Shown: positions 44,295 to 53,210 of the stretch, one piece after another
How positions within the stretch are numbered: the first letter of the stretch is position 1
Layout: each line of letters begins with the position of its first letter
Assembly (NCBI RefSeq): GCF_030818485.1
Contig: NZ_JAUTAJ010000004.1
Coordinates: 2,459,001-2,523,000 of the forward strand
Length of the DNA: 64,000 nucleotides
Source of the DNA: Pseudoroseomonas cervicalis
GTDB lineage: Bacteria > Pseudomonadota > Alphaproteobacteria > Acetobacterales > Acetobacteraceae
Direction: 5' to 3'
Notes under the pieces: model-generated
Told to the model about the DNA's origin: nothing
Databases searched by the model: none
What the model saw: the letters and a program-made list of their open reading frames with translations, nothing else
Position numbers and translations under genes: made by a program

Positions 44295-44395
44295 CCGATA
44301 CGGCCGCCCTGCCCCCCGCTGCGGGCAGGGCTGCCGCCACGGACATGCGGGAATAATGCCTTGATTGCGCCGCCTCGCGGCGCGACGTTTCGCCC

Positions 44396-45202
44396 ATGCG
44401 TCCCCTGATCGGCATCCCCTGCTGCATGAAGGCCTTCGGCGCCTTCGCCATGCCCAACCACGCGGTCTCCGACCACTATATCAAGGTCGTGCTCGGCCCG
44501 ATCGGCGGCGTGCCGCTGCTGATCCCGGCCGCCGGCGAGGATGTGGTGCAGGAGATCCTGCCGCGGCTGGACGGGCTGATGCTGACCGGCAGCCGCTCCA
44601 ACGTGCAGCCCGGCCTCTATGCCGGCCCGCCGCATCTGGAAGGCACGCCGGAGGATCCGGCGCGCGATTCCACCACCCTGCCGCTGATCCGCGCCGCGCT
44701 GGCCGCCGGCCTGCCCCTCTTCGCCATCTGCCGCGGCTTCCAGGAGCTGAACGTGGCGCTCGGCGGCACGCTGGACCAGCGGGTGCAGGACCTGCCCGGG
44801 CGGCTGGACCATTCCACCCCCTCCGACCAGCCGCTGCCGCGCATCCGCACCGGCAAGGCGCATGCGGTGCGGGTGCTGCCGGATGCCGAGCTGGCGCGCT
44901 GCTGGCAGGGGCTCGACTGGTCGCCGGACGCCGTGCCGGTGAACTCGCTGCACAACCAGGCCGTCTGCCGCGCCGCGCCGCGCCTGGTGCCGGAAGCCTG
45001 GGCGCCGGACGGCACGGTGGAGGCCGCCCATGTGCGCGACTCGGCCGGCTTCGCCCTCGGGGTGCAATGGCATCCGGAGTATGACTGGGCCGAGGATGTC
45101 CGCTCCCGCCGCCTCTTCGAGGCCTTCGGCAACGCCGCGCGGCGCTTTTCCGCCGCCCGGGCCGCCCAGGACGCGGCCACGCCCCAGCTTGCGGCCGAAT
45201 AG
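44396..45202 (+). CDS. Class I glutamine amidotransferase-like gamma-glutamyl hydrolase (peptidase C26)
   Basis: A 268-residue cytosolic enzyme resembling PuuD, which hydrolyses gamma-glutamyl-GABA in putrescine breakdown. The nucleophile elbow is FAICRGFQELNVALGG (Cys) and the His-Glu pair lies in GVQWHPEYDW; LTGSRSNVQPGLYAG is the upstream loop. No other puu genes are near, so the substrate is uncertain. Confidence 0.86.
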   Translation: MRPLIGIPCCMKAFGAFAMPNHAVSDHYIKVVLGPIGGVPLLIPAAGEDVVQEILPRLDGLMLTGSRSNVQPGLYAGPPHLEGTPEDPARDSTTLPLIRAALAAGLPLFAICRGFQELNVALGGTLDQRVQDLPGRLDHSTPSDQPLPRIRTGKAHAVRVLPDAELARCWQGLDWSPDAVPVNSLHNQAVCRAAPRLVPEAWAPDGTVEAAHVRDSAGFALGVQWHPEYDWAEDVRSRRLFEAFGNAARRFSAARAAQDAATPQLAAE

Positions 45203-45238
45203 CAACACCTGGAGCCAATCTGTTACGTTCAAACGTTT

Positions 45239-45266
45239 TTGAGTTGTGGGCGAAAATGCTTATATT
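45239..45266 (+). promoter_or_regulatory. Candidate sigma-70 promoter
   Basis: TTGAGT at 45239-45244, a 16-bp spacer, and TATATT at 45261-45266 (five of six -10 bases). It reads into the structured stretch ending at 45391. Confidence 0.5.
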
Positions 45267-45272
45267 TCCGCA

Positions 45273-45391
45273 CGGAGATGCCATCTTGAGCCGTGGATGA
45301 ACCGGCTCCCCTCCGGCTCACCCGACCATTCCCCTAGGAATGATACCCCCCCATGGCGCCCGGTCTCCCCCAGACCGGGCGCCGCCTTTTT
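45273..45391 (+). ncRNA. Candidate small RNA, about 120 nt
   Basis: Predicted start is about 7 bases after TATATT. The stretch contains GAGCCG that can pair with CGGCTC (present twice), a CTCCCCTCC single-strand-like loop resembling the anti-ribosome-binding-site loops of alphaproteobacterial sRNAs, and ATTCC-CCTA-GGAAT. It ends in the strong hairpin at 45355-45383 plus five T. No Rfam family is recognised by eye. Confidence 0.4.
45355..45391 (+). terminator. Terminator-like hairpin
   Basis: A perfect 12-bp stem GGCGCCCGGTCT/AGACCGGGCGCC with loop CCCCC, then GCC and TTTTT. The three-base gap before the T-run is slightly unusual. Confidence 0.7.
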
Positions 45392-45577
45392 GGCCGCCCC
45401 GCATCCCGGCGAGCCCTGCATCCGGCGCAGGCCCCTGCCTCCGGCGCGGGGCCGGGCCGCCGCGCGGGCCGGCCGGCGCGGCCCCTGTCGATTTCGCTTG
45501 CCGGCCGCCGCGCCGGCCTGGCCGCCTTGCGCCGGATCCGTGCTTCCCTCGGCGCGGCTCCCGCTTTAGGTAGCGCC

Positions 45578-46384
45578 ATGCCGAATCTTCGCCTGCTGAC
45601 CTGGAACATCAATTCCGTCCGCCTGCGCATGCCGCTGCTGCAGCGGCTGGTGCAGGAGCTGGAGCCGGATGTGGTCTGCCTGCAGGAGACCAAATGCCCG
45701 GACGAGCTGTTCCCGCACGAACCGCTGGCGGCGCTGGGCTACGCCCATCGCGCGGTGCGCGGCATGAAGGGCTATAACGGCACCGCCATCCTCTCCCGCA
45801 TCCCCTTCGCGCTGCGCCATGACGATCCCGACTGGTGCGCCAAGGGGGATTGCCGGCATGTCGGCGTCGATCTCGACCTGCCGGGCGGGCTGGAGCTGCA
45901 TGATTTCTACGTCCCCGCCGGCGGCGACATCCCCGACCGCGAGGCCAATCCGAAATTCGCCCACAAGCTGGATTTCGTCGCCGAGGCGACCGCCTGGAAC
46001 GCCGCCCGCGGCCCGGCGAAGCGCGCCGTGATGGTGGGCGACCTCAACATCGCCCCGCTCGAATGCGATGTCTGGAGCCACAGGCAGCTGCTCGACGTCG
46101 TCTCCCACACCCCGGTGGAGGTGGCGGCGCTGACCGAATGGCAGCGGGCCGGCGCCTGGCACGACGCCATCCGCCATTTCGTGCCGCCGCCGGAGAAGGT
46201 CTACACTTGGTGGTCCTACCGCGCGCGGGACTGGGAGGCGTCCGACCGCGGCCGCCGGCTGGACCATGTCTGGGTCAGCCAGGACCTGGCCGGGGCGCTG
46301 CGCCGACACCACATCCACAAGGCCGCACGCAGCTGGACACAGGCCAGCGACCATGTTCCCGTGCAGGTCGAACTGGCCCTCTAG
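45578..46384 (+). CDS. xthA: Exodeoxyribonuclease III
   Basis: A 268-residue AP endonuclease/3' exonuclease of base-excision repair. LLTWNINSVRLRMPLL, VCLQETKCPDELFP (metal Glu), MVGDLNIAPLECDVW and ASDHVPVQVEL (catalytic Asp-His) are diagnostic. ATG 45578 gives the exact family N-terminus and follows TTAGGTAG. The upstream frame remains open but reads through low-complexity sequence and the terminator hairpin, so it is excluded. Confidence 0.93.
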   Translation: MPNLRLLTWNINSVRLRMPLLQRLVQELEPDVVCLQETKCPDELFPHEPLAALGYAHRAVRGMKGYNGTAILSRIPFALRHDDPDWCAKGDCRHVGVDLDLPGGLELHDFYVPAGGDIPDREANPKFAHKLDFVAEATAWNAARGPAKRAVMVGDLNIAPLECDVWSHRQLLDVVSHTPVEVAALTEWQRAGAWHDAIRHFVPPPEKVYTWWSYRARDWEASDRGRRLDHVWVSQDLAGALRRHHIHKAARSWTQASDHVPVQVELAL

Positions 46385-46544
46385 TCTCACGCCGGTTTGA
46401 CAACGGCGCCGCTGGCGCTTGCCGCGCAAGCCGCGGAAATCCCCGCCGCGGCGCGTAGGATGCGGCCCAGGCCTGCGGCGATTTCCGCATGCGCTGCGGC
46501 GCAGCATGCGCGATGATGCATTTCTCCAGCCAAGGGATCCCGTG

Positions 46545-47561
46545 ATGGCACGCTTCCTGGTCACCGGCGGGGCCGGCTATGTCGGCAGCCATGTCGTGCT
46601 TGCCCTGGTCGAGCGTGGCGACGAGGTCGTGGTGCTCGACGATTTGCGCCAGGGCCACCGCGCCGCCGTGCCCGAGGGGGTGGAGCTGGTGGTGGCCGAT
46701 CTGGCCGACCGCGCCCGGGTGGCGGAGGTCTTCGCCGGCTGGAAATTCGACGGGGTGCTGCATTTCGCCGCCCTCTCCCTGGTGGGGGAGAGCATGCGCG
46801 ACCCGCTGCGCTACCTGTCCGAGAACCTGACCAACACGCTGAACGTGGCGGATGCCGCCATCAAGGCCGGCTGCCTGCGCTTCGTGCTGTCCTCGACCGC
46901 CGCGCTGTTCGGCTTCCCCGACCGCGTGCCGATCGATGAGAGCGCGACGCTGCTACCCGCCTCCGCCTATGGCGAGTCGAAGCTGATGGCCGAGCGCGGG
47001 CTGGAATGGGCGGGCCGCGTGCACGGGCTGCGCTCCGCCGCGCTGCGCTATTTCAACGCCGCCGGCGCCGACGCTCAGGGCCGCCTGGGCGAGGACCACG
47101 ACCCCGAGACGCATCTGATCCCGCTGGCGATCAACGCCGCGCTCGGCCTGGGGCCGGAGCTGACCGTCTTCGGCACCGACTACCCCACCAAGGACGGCAC
47201 CTGCGTGCGCGACTATGTGCATGTGACCGACCTGGCGGATGCGCATCTGCGGGTGATGGACCGGCTCTGCGCCGGCGCGCCCAGCGCCCGCTACAATGTC
47301 GGCAATGGCAGCGGCTATTCGGTGCGCGAGGTGATCGACACGGTCGAGCGCGTCACCGGCCTGAAGGTGCCGCACCGCATCGGCCCGCGCCGCCCGGGCG
47401 ACCCGGCGGTGCTGGTCGCCTCCAACACCAAGCTGCGCGCCGAGACCGGCTGGGCCCCCCGGCATTCCGAGCTGGAGGAGATCGTGCGCACCGCCCATGC
47501 CTGGCGCGCCGCCCATCCGCAGGGCTATGGCGACCGCCTCCCCCCCGCCCGCGCCGCCTAG
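46545..47561 (+). CDS. galE: UDP-glucose 4-epimerase GalE
   Basis: A 338-residue extended short-chain dehydrogenase. The NAD motif is FLVTGGAGYVGSH, the catalytic pair is in YGESKLMAE (Tyr and Lys), and ALRYFNAAGAD plus TKDGTCVRDYVHVTDLADAH are the substrate-binding blocks. Interconverts UDP-glucose and UDP-galactose for surface polysaccharide. It may supply sugar for the neighbouring carotenoid glycosyltransferase, which is inference. ATG 46545 has AAGGGA upstream; GTG 46542 is adjacent in frame. Confidence 0.92.
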   Translation: MARFLVTGGAGYVGSHVVLALVERGDEVVVLDDLRQGHRAAVPEGVELVVADLADRARVAEVFAGWKFDGVLHFAALSLVGESMRDPLRYLSENLTNTLNVADAAIKAGCLRFVLSSTAALFGFPDRVPIDESATLLPASAYGESKLMAERGLEWAGRVHGLRSAALRYFNAAGADAQGRLGEDHDPETHLIPLAINAALGLGPELTVFGTDYPTKDGTCVRDYVHVTDLADAHLRVMDRLCAGAPSARYNVGNGSGYSVREVIDTVERVTGLKVPHRIGPRRPGDPAVLVASNTKLRAETGWAPRHSELEEIVRTAHAWRAAHPQGYGDRLPPARAA

Positions 47562-48024
47562 TTTTCAGCTGCCGGTTTTCTTCCAGCTGCCGGTCAGGGC
47601 CGGGACGGGAGGGGCTGCACTGCGCCGGGGGCACTTCGGCCCAGGGGTGCGGGGTGGATCGCCGGGTCGCGCTGTGACCTGTCCGGGTGACACCGCCTGA
47701 CCACCAGCGCCCTCTCGGCCCGCCAAACAGGCCGAACGCCCCCTGCAACGTCCCCCTTCCCCACAAGACGGCGGCAGCCCGGAAAAAAAGCGTCCCACTT
47801 CCCCACAGGTCGGCGGCAGCCCGAAAAAAAAGCGTCCCCCTTCCCCACAGGTCGGCGGCAGCCCGAAAAAAAAGCGTCCCCCTTCCCCACAGGTCGGCGG
47901 CAGCCCGAAAAAAAGCGTCCCGCTTCCCCACAGGACGGCGGCAGCCAGAAAAAAAGGACTTGGCAAGGGCGGGGGTGAGAGCACCTGTCATGCGTTGCCA
48001 TAACATTGGGAATTCGGGCCTCGC
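47562..48024. other. Intergenic region with 42-bp minisatellite
   Basis: A 463-bp gap between galE and the carotenoid operon. Bases 47749-47956 are a tandem repeat. The left part (47562-47748) starts with a TTTTCAGCTGCCGG/TTCCAGCTGCCGG duplication. The last 65 bases (TTGCCATAACATTG region) are the likely promoter area for the operon, though no clear consensus is seen. Confidence 0.5.
47749..47956. repeat. 42-bp tandem repeat, five copies
   Basis: Units start at 47749, 47791, 47833, 47875 and 47916 (lengths 42, 42, 42, 41, 41). Each reads CGTCCC, CTTCCCCACAGG, CGGCGGCAGCCCG, then A7-8 G. Copies 3 and 4 differ only in A-run length, implying recent duplication and slippage. Confidence 0.93.
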
Positions 48025-49608
48025 ATGAATCGACCTCTGTCGGCCCCGGCCATCCGGGCACAGCGCGCGCAGGTCGCGGTGATCGGGGCCGGACCTGGGG
48101 GCCTGGCCGCGGCCATGCTGCTGGCCGCGCGCGGGGCGCGGGTGACGCTGCTGGAGAAGGACAGTGTCGTCGGCGGCCGCAGCCGCACGCTGACCACGCC
48201 GCAGGGCTATCGCTTCGATCTCGGCCCGACTTTCTTCCTGTATCCGCGCATCCTGGAGGAGATTTTTGCGAGTTGCGGCGCCGAGCTGCGGCGCGAGGTG
48301 GAGATGGTGCGGCTGGATCCGCAGTATCGGCTGGTCTTCGGTGGCGGTGCCGGGCCGGTGCTGGATGCGACGCCGGATCTGGACCGCATGGCGGCCGAGA
48401 TCGCCAAGCTGGATCCCGAGGATGCGCGGGCGCTGCGCCCCTTCATGGAGCAGAACCGCGCCAAGCTGGCCGCCTTCCGCCCGGTGCTGGAGCGCGGCTT
48501 CGGCTCGGCGGCCGATCTCTTCGCCCCGGACATGCTGAAGGCGCTGCCGCATCTGCGCCCGCATCTGTCGGTGGATGCCGAGCTGAAGCGGCATTTCCGT
48601 GACCCGCGCACGCGGCTGCTCTTCTCCTTCCAGACCAAATATCTGGGGATGAGCCCGTTCCGCTGCCCCAGCCTGTTCACCATCCTCTCCTTCCTCGAAT
48701 ACGAGCATGGCGTGTTCCACCCAATGGGCGGCTGCGGCGCGGTGGCGACCGCGATGGCGCGGGTGGCGGAGCGGCTGGGGGTGGAGATCCGGCTCGACAC
48801 GCCGGTGGAGCGCATCGCCTTCGACGGCCGCCGCGCCACCGGGGTGGAGGCGGGCGGCCAGCGTTTCGCCGCCGATGCGGTGGTGATGAACGCCGATTTC
48901 GCTCATGCCGCGCCGCAGCTGATCCCGGATGCGCTGCGCCGCCGCTGGTCGGACAAGCGCATCGCCGGCGCGCGCTATTCCTGCTCGACCTTCATGCTCT
49001 ATCTGGGCGTCGAGGGGCGTTTCCCCGAACTGGCCCACCACACCATCCTGCTGGCCGAGGATTACCAGCGGAACCTGCGGGAGATCGAGGCGGGGCTGGC
49101 GCCGGCCGAGCCCTCCTTCTACCTGCACAACCCGGTGGCGACCGACCCCTCCATGGCGCCGGAGGGGCATTCCAGCCTGTATCTGCTGGTGCCGGTGGGC
49201 AATCTGCGCGGCACCACCGATTGGCGGGCCAAGGCACCGGAATTCCGCGCCATGGCGCTGCGGCGGCTGGCGGCGCTGGGCCTGCCGGAGATCGAGAGCC
49301 GCATCCGCTATGAGCGCATGGTGACGCCGCTCGACTGGCGCGACGAATTCTCGGTGGGCTTCGGCGCCACCTTCAACCTGGCGCATGATCTGCGGCAGAT
49401 GCTGAATTTCCGCCCCGGCAACCGCTTCGGCGACACGGAAGGCGTGTATCTGGTGGGCGGCGGCACGCATCCGGGCAGCGGCCTGCCGGTGATCTATGAA
49501 GGGGCGCGGATCAGCGCCGATCTGCTGGCACGGGATCTGGGGCTGGGCGGCATCTCGACCGCCCTGCCCATGCCGGGCGAGGCGTCCGGGAGGGAGATGG
49601 TGGCATGA
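48025..49608 (+). CDS. CrtN/CrtI-family carotenoid desaturase or oxidase (first copy)
   Basis: A 527-residue FAD-dependent oxidoreductase. The dinucleotide motif VIGAGPGGLAAAMLLAARGA is at about residues 19-38, SVVGGRSRTL follows, HPMGGCGAVATAMARVAERL is the mid-protein block and GTHPGSGLPVIYEGARISAD the C-terminal FAD-binding end. It heads a seven-gene cluster with squalene-forming enzymes, so it probably desaturates or oxidises a C30 chain like CrtN or CrtP/CrtNb. Which step it performs relative to the next gene cannot be told from sequence alone. Confidence 0.85.
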   Translation: MNRPLSAPAIRAQRAQVAVIGAGPGGLAAAMLLAARGARVTLLEKDSVVGGRSRTLTTPQGYRFDLGPTFFLYPRILEEIFASCGAELRREVEMVRLDPQYRLVFGGGAGPVLDATPDLDRMAAEIAKLDPEDARALRPFMEQNRAKLAAFRPVLERGFGSAADLFAPDMLKALPHLRPHLSVDAELKRHFRDPRTRLLFSFQTKYLGMSPFRCPSLFTILSFLEYEHGVFHPMGGCGAVATAMARVAERLGVEIRLDTPVERIAFDGRRATGVEAGGQRFAADAVVMNADFAHAAPQLIPDALRRRWSDKRIAGARYSCSTFMLYLGVEGRFPELAHHTILLAEDYQRNLREIEAGLAPAEPSFYLHNPVATDPSMAPEGHSSLYLLVPVGNLRGTTDWRAKAPEFRAMALRRLAALGLPEIESRIRYERMVTPLDWRDEFSVGFGATFNLAHDLRQMLNFRPGNRFGDTEGVYLVGGGTHPGSGLPVIYEGARISADLLARDLGLGGISTALPMPGEASGREMVA

Positions 49609-51191
49609 GCGGCTCGCATGTGGTGGTGATCGGTGGCGGCCTGGGCGGGCTGTCGGCGGCCGCGGTGGCGGCGGCGCGCGGGCATCGCGTCACGCTGCTC
49701 GACAAGAATCCCTGGCTGGGCGGCAAGGCGGCGGTGCTGAACCTGCCCGCCGGCACAGCGGGCGCCAATAGCGGCTTCCGCTTCGACATGGGCCCGACCA
49801 TCCTGACCATGCCGCGCGTGCTGCGCCGCATCTTCGCCGAGGCCGGGCGCGACCAGGCGCAGGATCTGCCGCTGATCCGCCTCGACCCGCAATGGCGCTG
49901 CTTCTTCGAGGATGGCACGGCGATCGACCTGATGCAGGACGTCGCCACCATGGCGGAGAGCATGGATCGCTTCGCCCCCGGCAATGGCGCCGGCTATCGC
50001 CGCTTCCAGGAGGTGGCGACCCACCTGCACGACGTCTCCGAAAAATTCTTCTTCTGGAAATCGGTCGAGGGCATCGGCGACACGCTGGATTTCAAGGCCA
50101 ATTTCCGCCCCGACACGCTGCGCGACGTGATGGCGCTGCGCATGGGGCAGAGTGTCGCCAAGGTGATCCGCGGCCATGTGCCGGATGCGCGGCTGGCGCA
50201 GATGCTGGACCATTACTGCCAGTATGTCGGCTCCTCCCCCTATCTGGCGCCGGCGGTGCTCTGCGGCATTGGCGACATGCAGGCCAGCGAGGGCGTCTGG
50301 TACCCGAAGGGCGGCACCCGCGCGGTGGCGGAAGCCCTGGCGAAGCTCGCCGGCGATCTCGGCGCCGATCTGCGCACGGGCGTCGAGGTGGCGGGCATCG
50401 AGGTCGAGAACGGCACGGTGCGCGCGGTGAAGACCGCGGGCGGCGAGCGCATCGCCTGCGATGCCGTCATCTCCAACATGGATGCCATCCGCACCTATGG
50501 CGAGCTGGTGGGCGGCCGCGCCGCGGCGCAGTACAGCCGGAAGAAGTATGAGCCCGCCTGCTCGGGCGTCGTGCTCTATCTCGGGCTGAACAGGCGCTAC
50601 GAGCATCTGGCGCATCACGACTTCATCTTCTCCCGCGATGCGGAGGAGGAGTTCGACGCCATCTACCGGAAGGGCATCCCCGCGCCGGACCCGACCGCCT
50701 ATCTGGCCGCGCCCTCGGCCACCGACCCCACCGTCGCGCCGGAAGGCGGCGAGGCGCTCTATGTGCTGGTGCACACGCCGCATCTGCGCCCCGGCCAGGA
50801 CTGGACGCGGATGCTGCCCGCCTACCGGCAGACCATCCTCGACAAGCTGAAGCGCACCGCGGGGATGGAGGATATCGAGCAGCGCATCGTGGTCGAGCAG
50901 GCGCTGACGCCGCAGGACATCCATGAGCGCTACAAGGTGCTGGACGGCGCCATCTATGGCCTGGCCAGCCACGGGGTGTGGACCGGGGCGTTCAAGCCCG
51001 GCAACCGCTCCCGCGCGGTGAAGGGGCTGTACCTGGCCGGCGGCGCGGCGCATCCCGGCCCCGGCATGCCGATGGTGATGATGTCCGGCTGGATCGCCGC
51101 CGATTCGCTGGACCAGGATCTCGGCGGCCGCGGCATGGGCGAGGCCGCCCGCCTGGCCGGCGCGCGCGGAGTGCCGCTGGCGGCGGAATGA
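49605..51191 (+). CDS. CrtN/CrtI-family carotenoid desaturase or oxidase (second copy)
   Basis: A 528-residue FAD-dependent oxidoreductase. VIGGGLGGLSAAAVAAARGH is the N-terminal FAD motif, NPWLGGKAAVL follows, then RFDMGPTILTMPRVL, YPKGGTRAVAEALAKLAGDL and the C-terminal GAAHPGPGMPMVMMSGWIAA. Its ATG overlaps the previous stop by four bases. With the first copy it forms the typical pair (desaturase plus terminal oxidase) of C30 carotenoid pathways such as the Methylomonas crtN1-ald-crtN2 set. Confidence 0.86.
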   Translation: MSGSHVVVIGGGLGGLSAAAVAAARGHRVTLLDKNPWLGGKAAVLNLPAGTAGANSGFRFDMGPTILTMPRVLRRIFAEAGRDQAQDLPLIRLDPQWRCFFEDGTAIDLMQDVATMAESMDRFAPGNGAGYRRFQEVATHLHDVSEKFFFWKSVEGIGDTLDFKANFRPDTLRDVMALRMGQSVAKVIRGHVPDARLAQMLDHYCQYVGSSPYLAPAVLCGIGDMQASEGVWYPKGGTRAVAEALAKLAGDLGADLRTGVEVAGIEVENGTVRAVKTAGGERIACDAVISNMDAIRTYGELVGGRAAAQYSRKKYEPACSGVVLYLGLNRRYEHLAHHDFIFSRDAEEEFDAIYRKGIPAPDPTAYLAAPSATDPTVAPEGGEALYVLVHTPHLRPGQDWTRMLPAYRQTILDKLKRTAGMEDIEQRIVVEQALTPQDIHERYKVLDGAIYGLASHGVWTGAFKPGNRSRAVKGLYLAGGAAHPGPGMPMVMMSGWIAADSLDQDLGGRGMGEAARLAGARGVPLAAE

Positions 51192-52045
51192 GCGCGCCAT
51201 CGCCAGCAGGGCCGGCATCCCAACGGCCGGCGCCGCCCAGGGGCGCGGCGCCGGACGCCGCGTCGGATCGGCCGGCCGCGCTCTACTCGGCGCGGCATCT
51301 GGCCTTCTTCGACTATATGTTCACCCGCTTCGCGCGGCGCCATATGCGGGCGCTGCGGGTGGCGGAATGGGGCCTGCCGCAGATCCCGCCAGGGCCGCTG
51401 GTGGTCTATGCCAACCACCCCTCCTGGTGGGACGGGGTGGCCTTCATGCTGCTCTCCCGCCGGCTGTTCCCGGGCCAGCGCATGTTCATCCCGATGGAGG
51501 CGGCGGCGCTCGCCCGCTACGGCTTCATGCGCCGCCTCGGCGTGTTCGGGGTGGAGCAGGACAGCGCGCGCGGCGCGGTCGCCTTCCTGCGCATCGCCAG
51601 CCGCACGCTGCAGAATGGCGACATGCTGTGGATGAACGCGCCCGGCCGCTTCTGCGACCCGCGCGAGCGCCCGGTGCCGATCGCCCCCGGCCTGACCCGG
51701 CTGGCCGAGCTGGCGCCGCAGGCCAGCTTCCTGCCCCTGGCGCTGGAATACCCCTTCTGGGGCGAGCGCAAGCCAGAGATGCTGGCGGGTTTCGGCCCGC
51801 CCTTGCCAGGCGCCGCGTTGCAGGCCATGCCTCGGGCAGAGCGGGAGGCGGCGCTGGCCGGCGCGCTGCAGGCGGCGATGGACCGCCTGGCGGCGGATGC
51901 CATGGCGCGCGACCCTTCCCGCTTCCGGGTGGTGCAGCAGGGGCGGGAGGGCATGGGCGGCTTCTATGATCTGTGGCGGCGGGCGCGCGCCGCCCTGGCC
52001 GGACGCCGCTTCGACCCCCGCCACGACCAGGAGAGCCGGCGGTGA
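51188..52045 (+). CDS. PlsC-like acyltransferase of the carotenoid operon
   Basis: A 285-residue LPLAT-family enzyme. YANHPSWWDGVAFMLL contains the H-x4-D catalytic motif; the second motif is MLWMNAPGRFCDPRERPVP rather than the usual FPEGT. The N-terminal 30 residues are Pro/Ala-rich. Coupled by ATGA to the second crtN-like gene, it probably esterifies the sugar of a glycosyl carotenoid with a fatty acid, the job done in staphylococci by the unrelated-looking CrtO. General phospholipid acylation is the alternative. Confidence 0.8.
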   Translation: MSAPSPAGPASQRPAPPRGAAPDAASDRPAALYSARHLAFFDYMFTRFARRHMRALRVAEWGLPQIPPGPLVVYANHPSWWDGVAFMLLSRRLFPGQRMFIPMEAAALARYGFMRRLGVFGVEQDSARGAVAFLRIASRTLQNGDMLWMNAPGRFCDPRERPVPIAPGLTRLAELAPQASFLPLALEYPFWGERKPEMLAGFGPPLPGAALQAMPRAEREAALAGALQAAMDRLAADAMARDPSRFRVVQQGREGMGGFYDLWRRARAALAGRRFDPRHDQESRR

Positions 52046-52079
52046 GCCCCCCCTGCCCCACCCGCCGGCCGGCCCGCGC

Positions 52080-53210
52080 ATGATCGCAGCCCTGCTGGCC
52101 CTGGCACTGGCGGCGCTGCCGCTGGGCATCGGCCTGCCCAATCTGCGCCGGCTGAAGCGCGCCGAGGGCACCCCGCCCCCGGCCACGCTGGTCTCCCTGC
52201 TGATCCCGGCGCGCAACGAGGCCGGGCAGATCGATGCCTGCCTGGAGGCCGCGCTGGCCAGCGAGGATGTCGCCATCGAGCTGCTGGTGATCGATGATGG
52301 CAGCACCGACGACACCGCCGCCCGGGTGCGCGCCTGGGCGGCGCGGGATGAGCGGGTGCGGCTGCTCTCCGCGCCCCCGCTGCCGCCGGGCTGGACCGGC
52401 AAGGTGCATGGCTGCGCCCTGCTGGCGGAGGCCGCGCGGGGCACGCATCTGCTGTTCCTCGACGCCGATGTGCGGCTGGAAAAGCACGCGGCCGCGGCGA
52501 TGGCAGCCCATGCCGAGCTGCGCGAGCTGGCCCTCGTCAGCGCCGTGCCGCGCCAGCTCATCGGCAGTGTGGGCGAGGCGCTGACCGTGCCGATGATCAA
52601 TTTCCTCATGCAGGGCTATCTGCCGCGCGGCGGCCGCGCGCCGCGCGACGCCTCGGCCGGCGATCCGTCGCTGGCCGCCGCCTGCGGCCAGCTGGTGCTG
52701 GTCGAGGCGCGCGCCTATCGCGCCGCCGGCGGCCATGCGGCCGCGCCCGCCATCCTGCATGACGGGCTGGCGCTGGCCCGCCGCCTGCGCGCCGCCGGCT
52801 GCCGCACCGAGATGGTGGACGGCACCAGCCTCGCCACCTGCCGCATGTATGGCAGCTTCGCCGAGGCCTGGGCCGGCTTCGCCAAGAATGCCCGCGAAGG
52901 CATGGCGACGCCGCGCGGCCTGCCGGTCTGGACGCTGCTGCTGGGCGGCGGCCACCTGCTGCCCTGGATCGCCCTGCTGGCCGGGCCGGGCTGGGCAAGG
53001 CTGCCGGCGCTGCTGGCGGTGCTGGCCTCGCTCGGCCTGCGCGCCGCCATCACCTGGCGGGTGCGCGAGCCCTGGTGGACCGTGCCGCTGCATCCGGCCG
53101 GCATCGCGGTGGCGCTGGCCATCCAGTGGCGGGCGCTGCTCGGCGCCTGGCTGGGCCGGCCGGCGCCGGCCTGGAAGGGCCGCGCCTATGGCAAGGCGGG
53201 GGTGGCATGA
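52080..53210 (+). CDS. Family 2 glycosyltransferase (CrtQ/HpnB-like)
   Basis: A 376-residue membrane glycosyltransferase: an N-terminal helix, then a GT-A domain with SLLIPARNEAGQID, LLVIDDGSTDDT, PGWTGKVHGCALL and LLFLDADVRLEKH (DxD), a GYLPRGG insert and two or three C-terminal helices. The layout matches CrtQ, which glucosylates C30 carotenoic acids, and also HpnB of hopanoid clusters. Operon context favours the carotenoid role. ATG 52080 begins the membrane helix. Confidence 0.83.
   Translation: MIAALLALALAALPLGIGLPNLRRLKRAEGTPPPATLVSLLIPARNEAGQIDACLEAALASEDVAIELLVIDDGSTDDTAARVRAWAARDERVRLLSAPPLPPGWTGKVHGCALLAEAARGTHLLFLDADVRLEKHAAAAMAAHAELRELALVSAVPRQLIGSVGEALTVPMINFLMQGYLPRGGRAPRDASAGDPSLAAACGQLVLVEARAYRAAGGHAAAPAILHDGLALARRLRAAGCRTEMVDGTSLATCRMYGSFAEAWAGFAKNAREGMATPRGLPVWTLLLGGGHLLPWIALLAGPGWARLPALLAVLASLGLRAAITWRVREPWWTVPLHPAGIAVALAIQWRALLGAWLGRPAPAWKGRAYGKAGVA

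Larger units (their letters stand above)
45203..45577. other. Intergenic region with candidate small RNA
   Basis: A 375-bp gap before xthA. Its left part is markedly AT-rich for this genome and holds a promoter-like pair; its middle holds stem-loops and a terminator-like hairpin (listed separately). The right part (45395-45577) is plain GC-rich sequence without a supported gene. Confidence 0.5.

Noticed and set aside
45246..45569. Small plus-strand frame in the gap before xthA
   Set aside because: It runs through the strong hairpin, is Arg/Pro-rich low complexity, and has no suitable ribosome-binding site.
47749..47956. The 42-bp array as a CRISPR array
   Set aside because: Units are contiguous with no unique spacers, and no cas genes are present.
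47594..48061. Minus-strand frames encoding CRRPVGKGDAFFSG-type peptide repeats
   Set aside because: The frame stays open only because the repeat unit is 42 bp; it has no ribosome-binding site and frames break where units are 41 bp.
49494..51218. Long minus-strand frame opposite the second crtN-like gene
   Set aside because: Antisense shadow with His/Gln/Gly-rich composition, repeated for many genes in this window.
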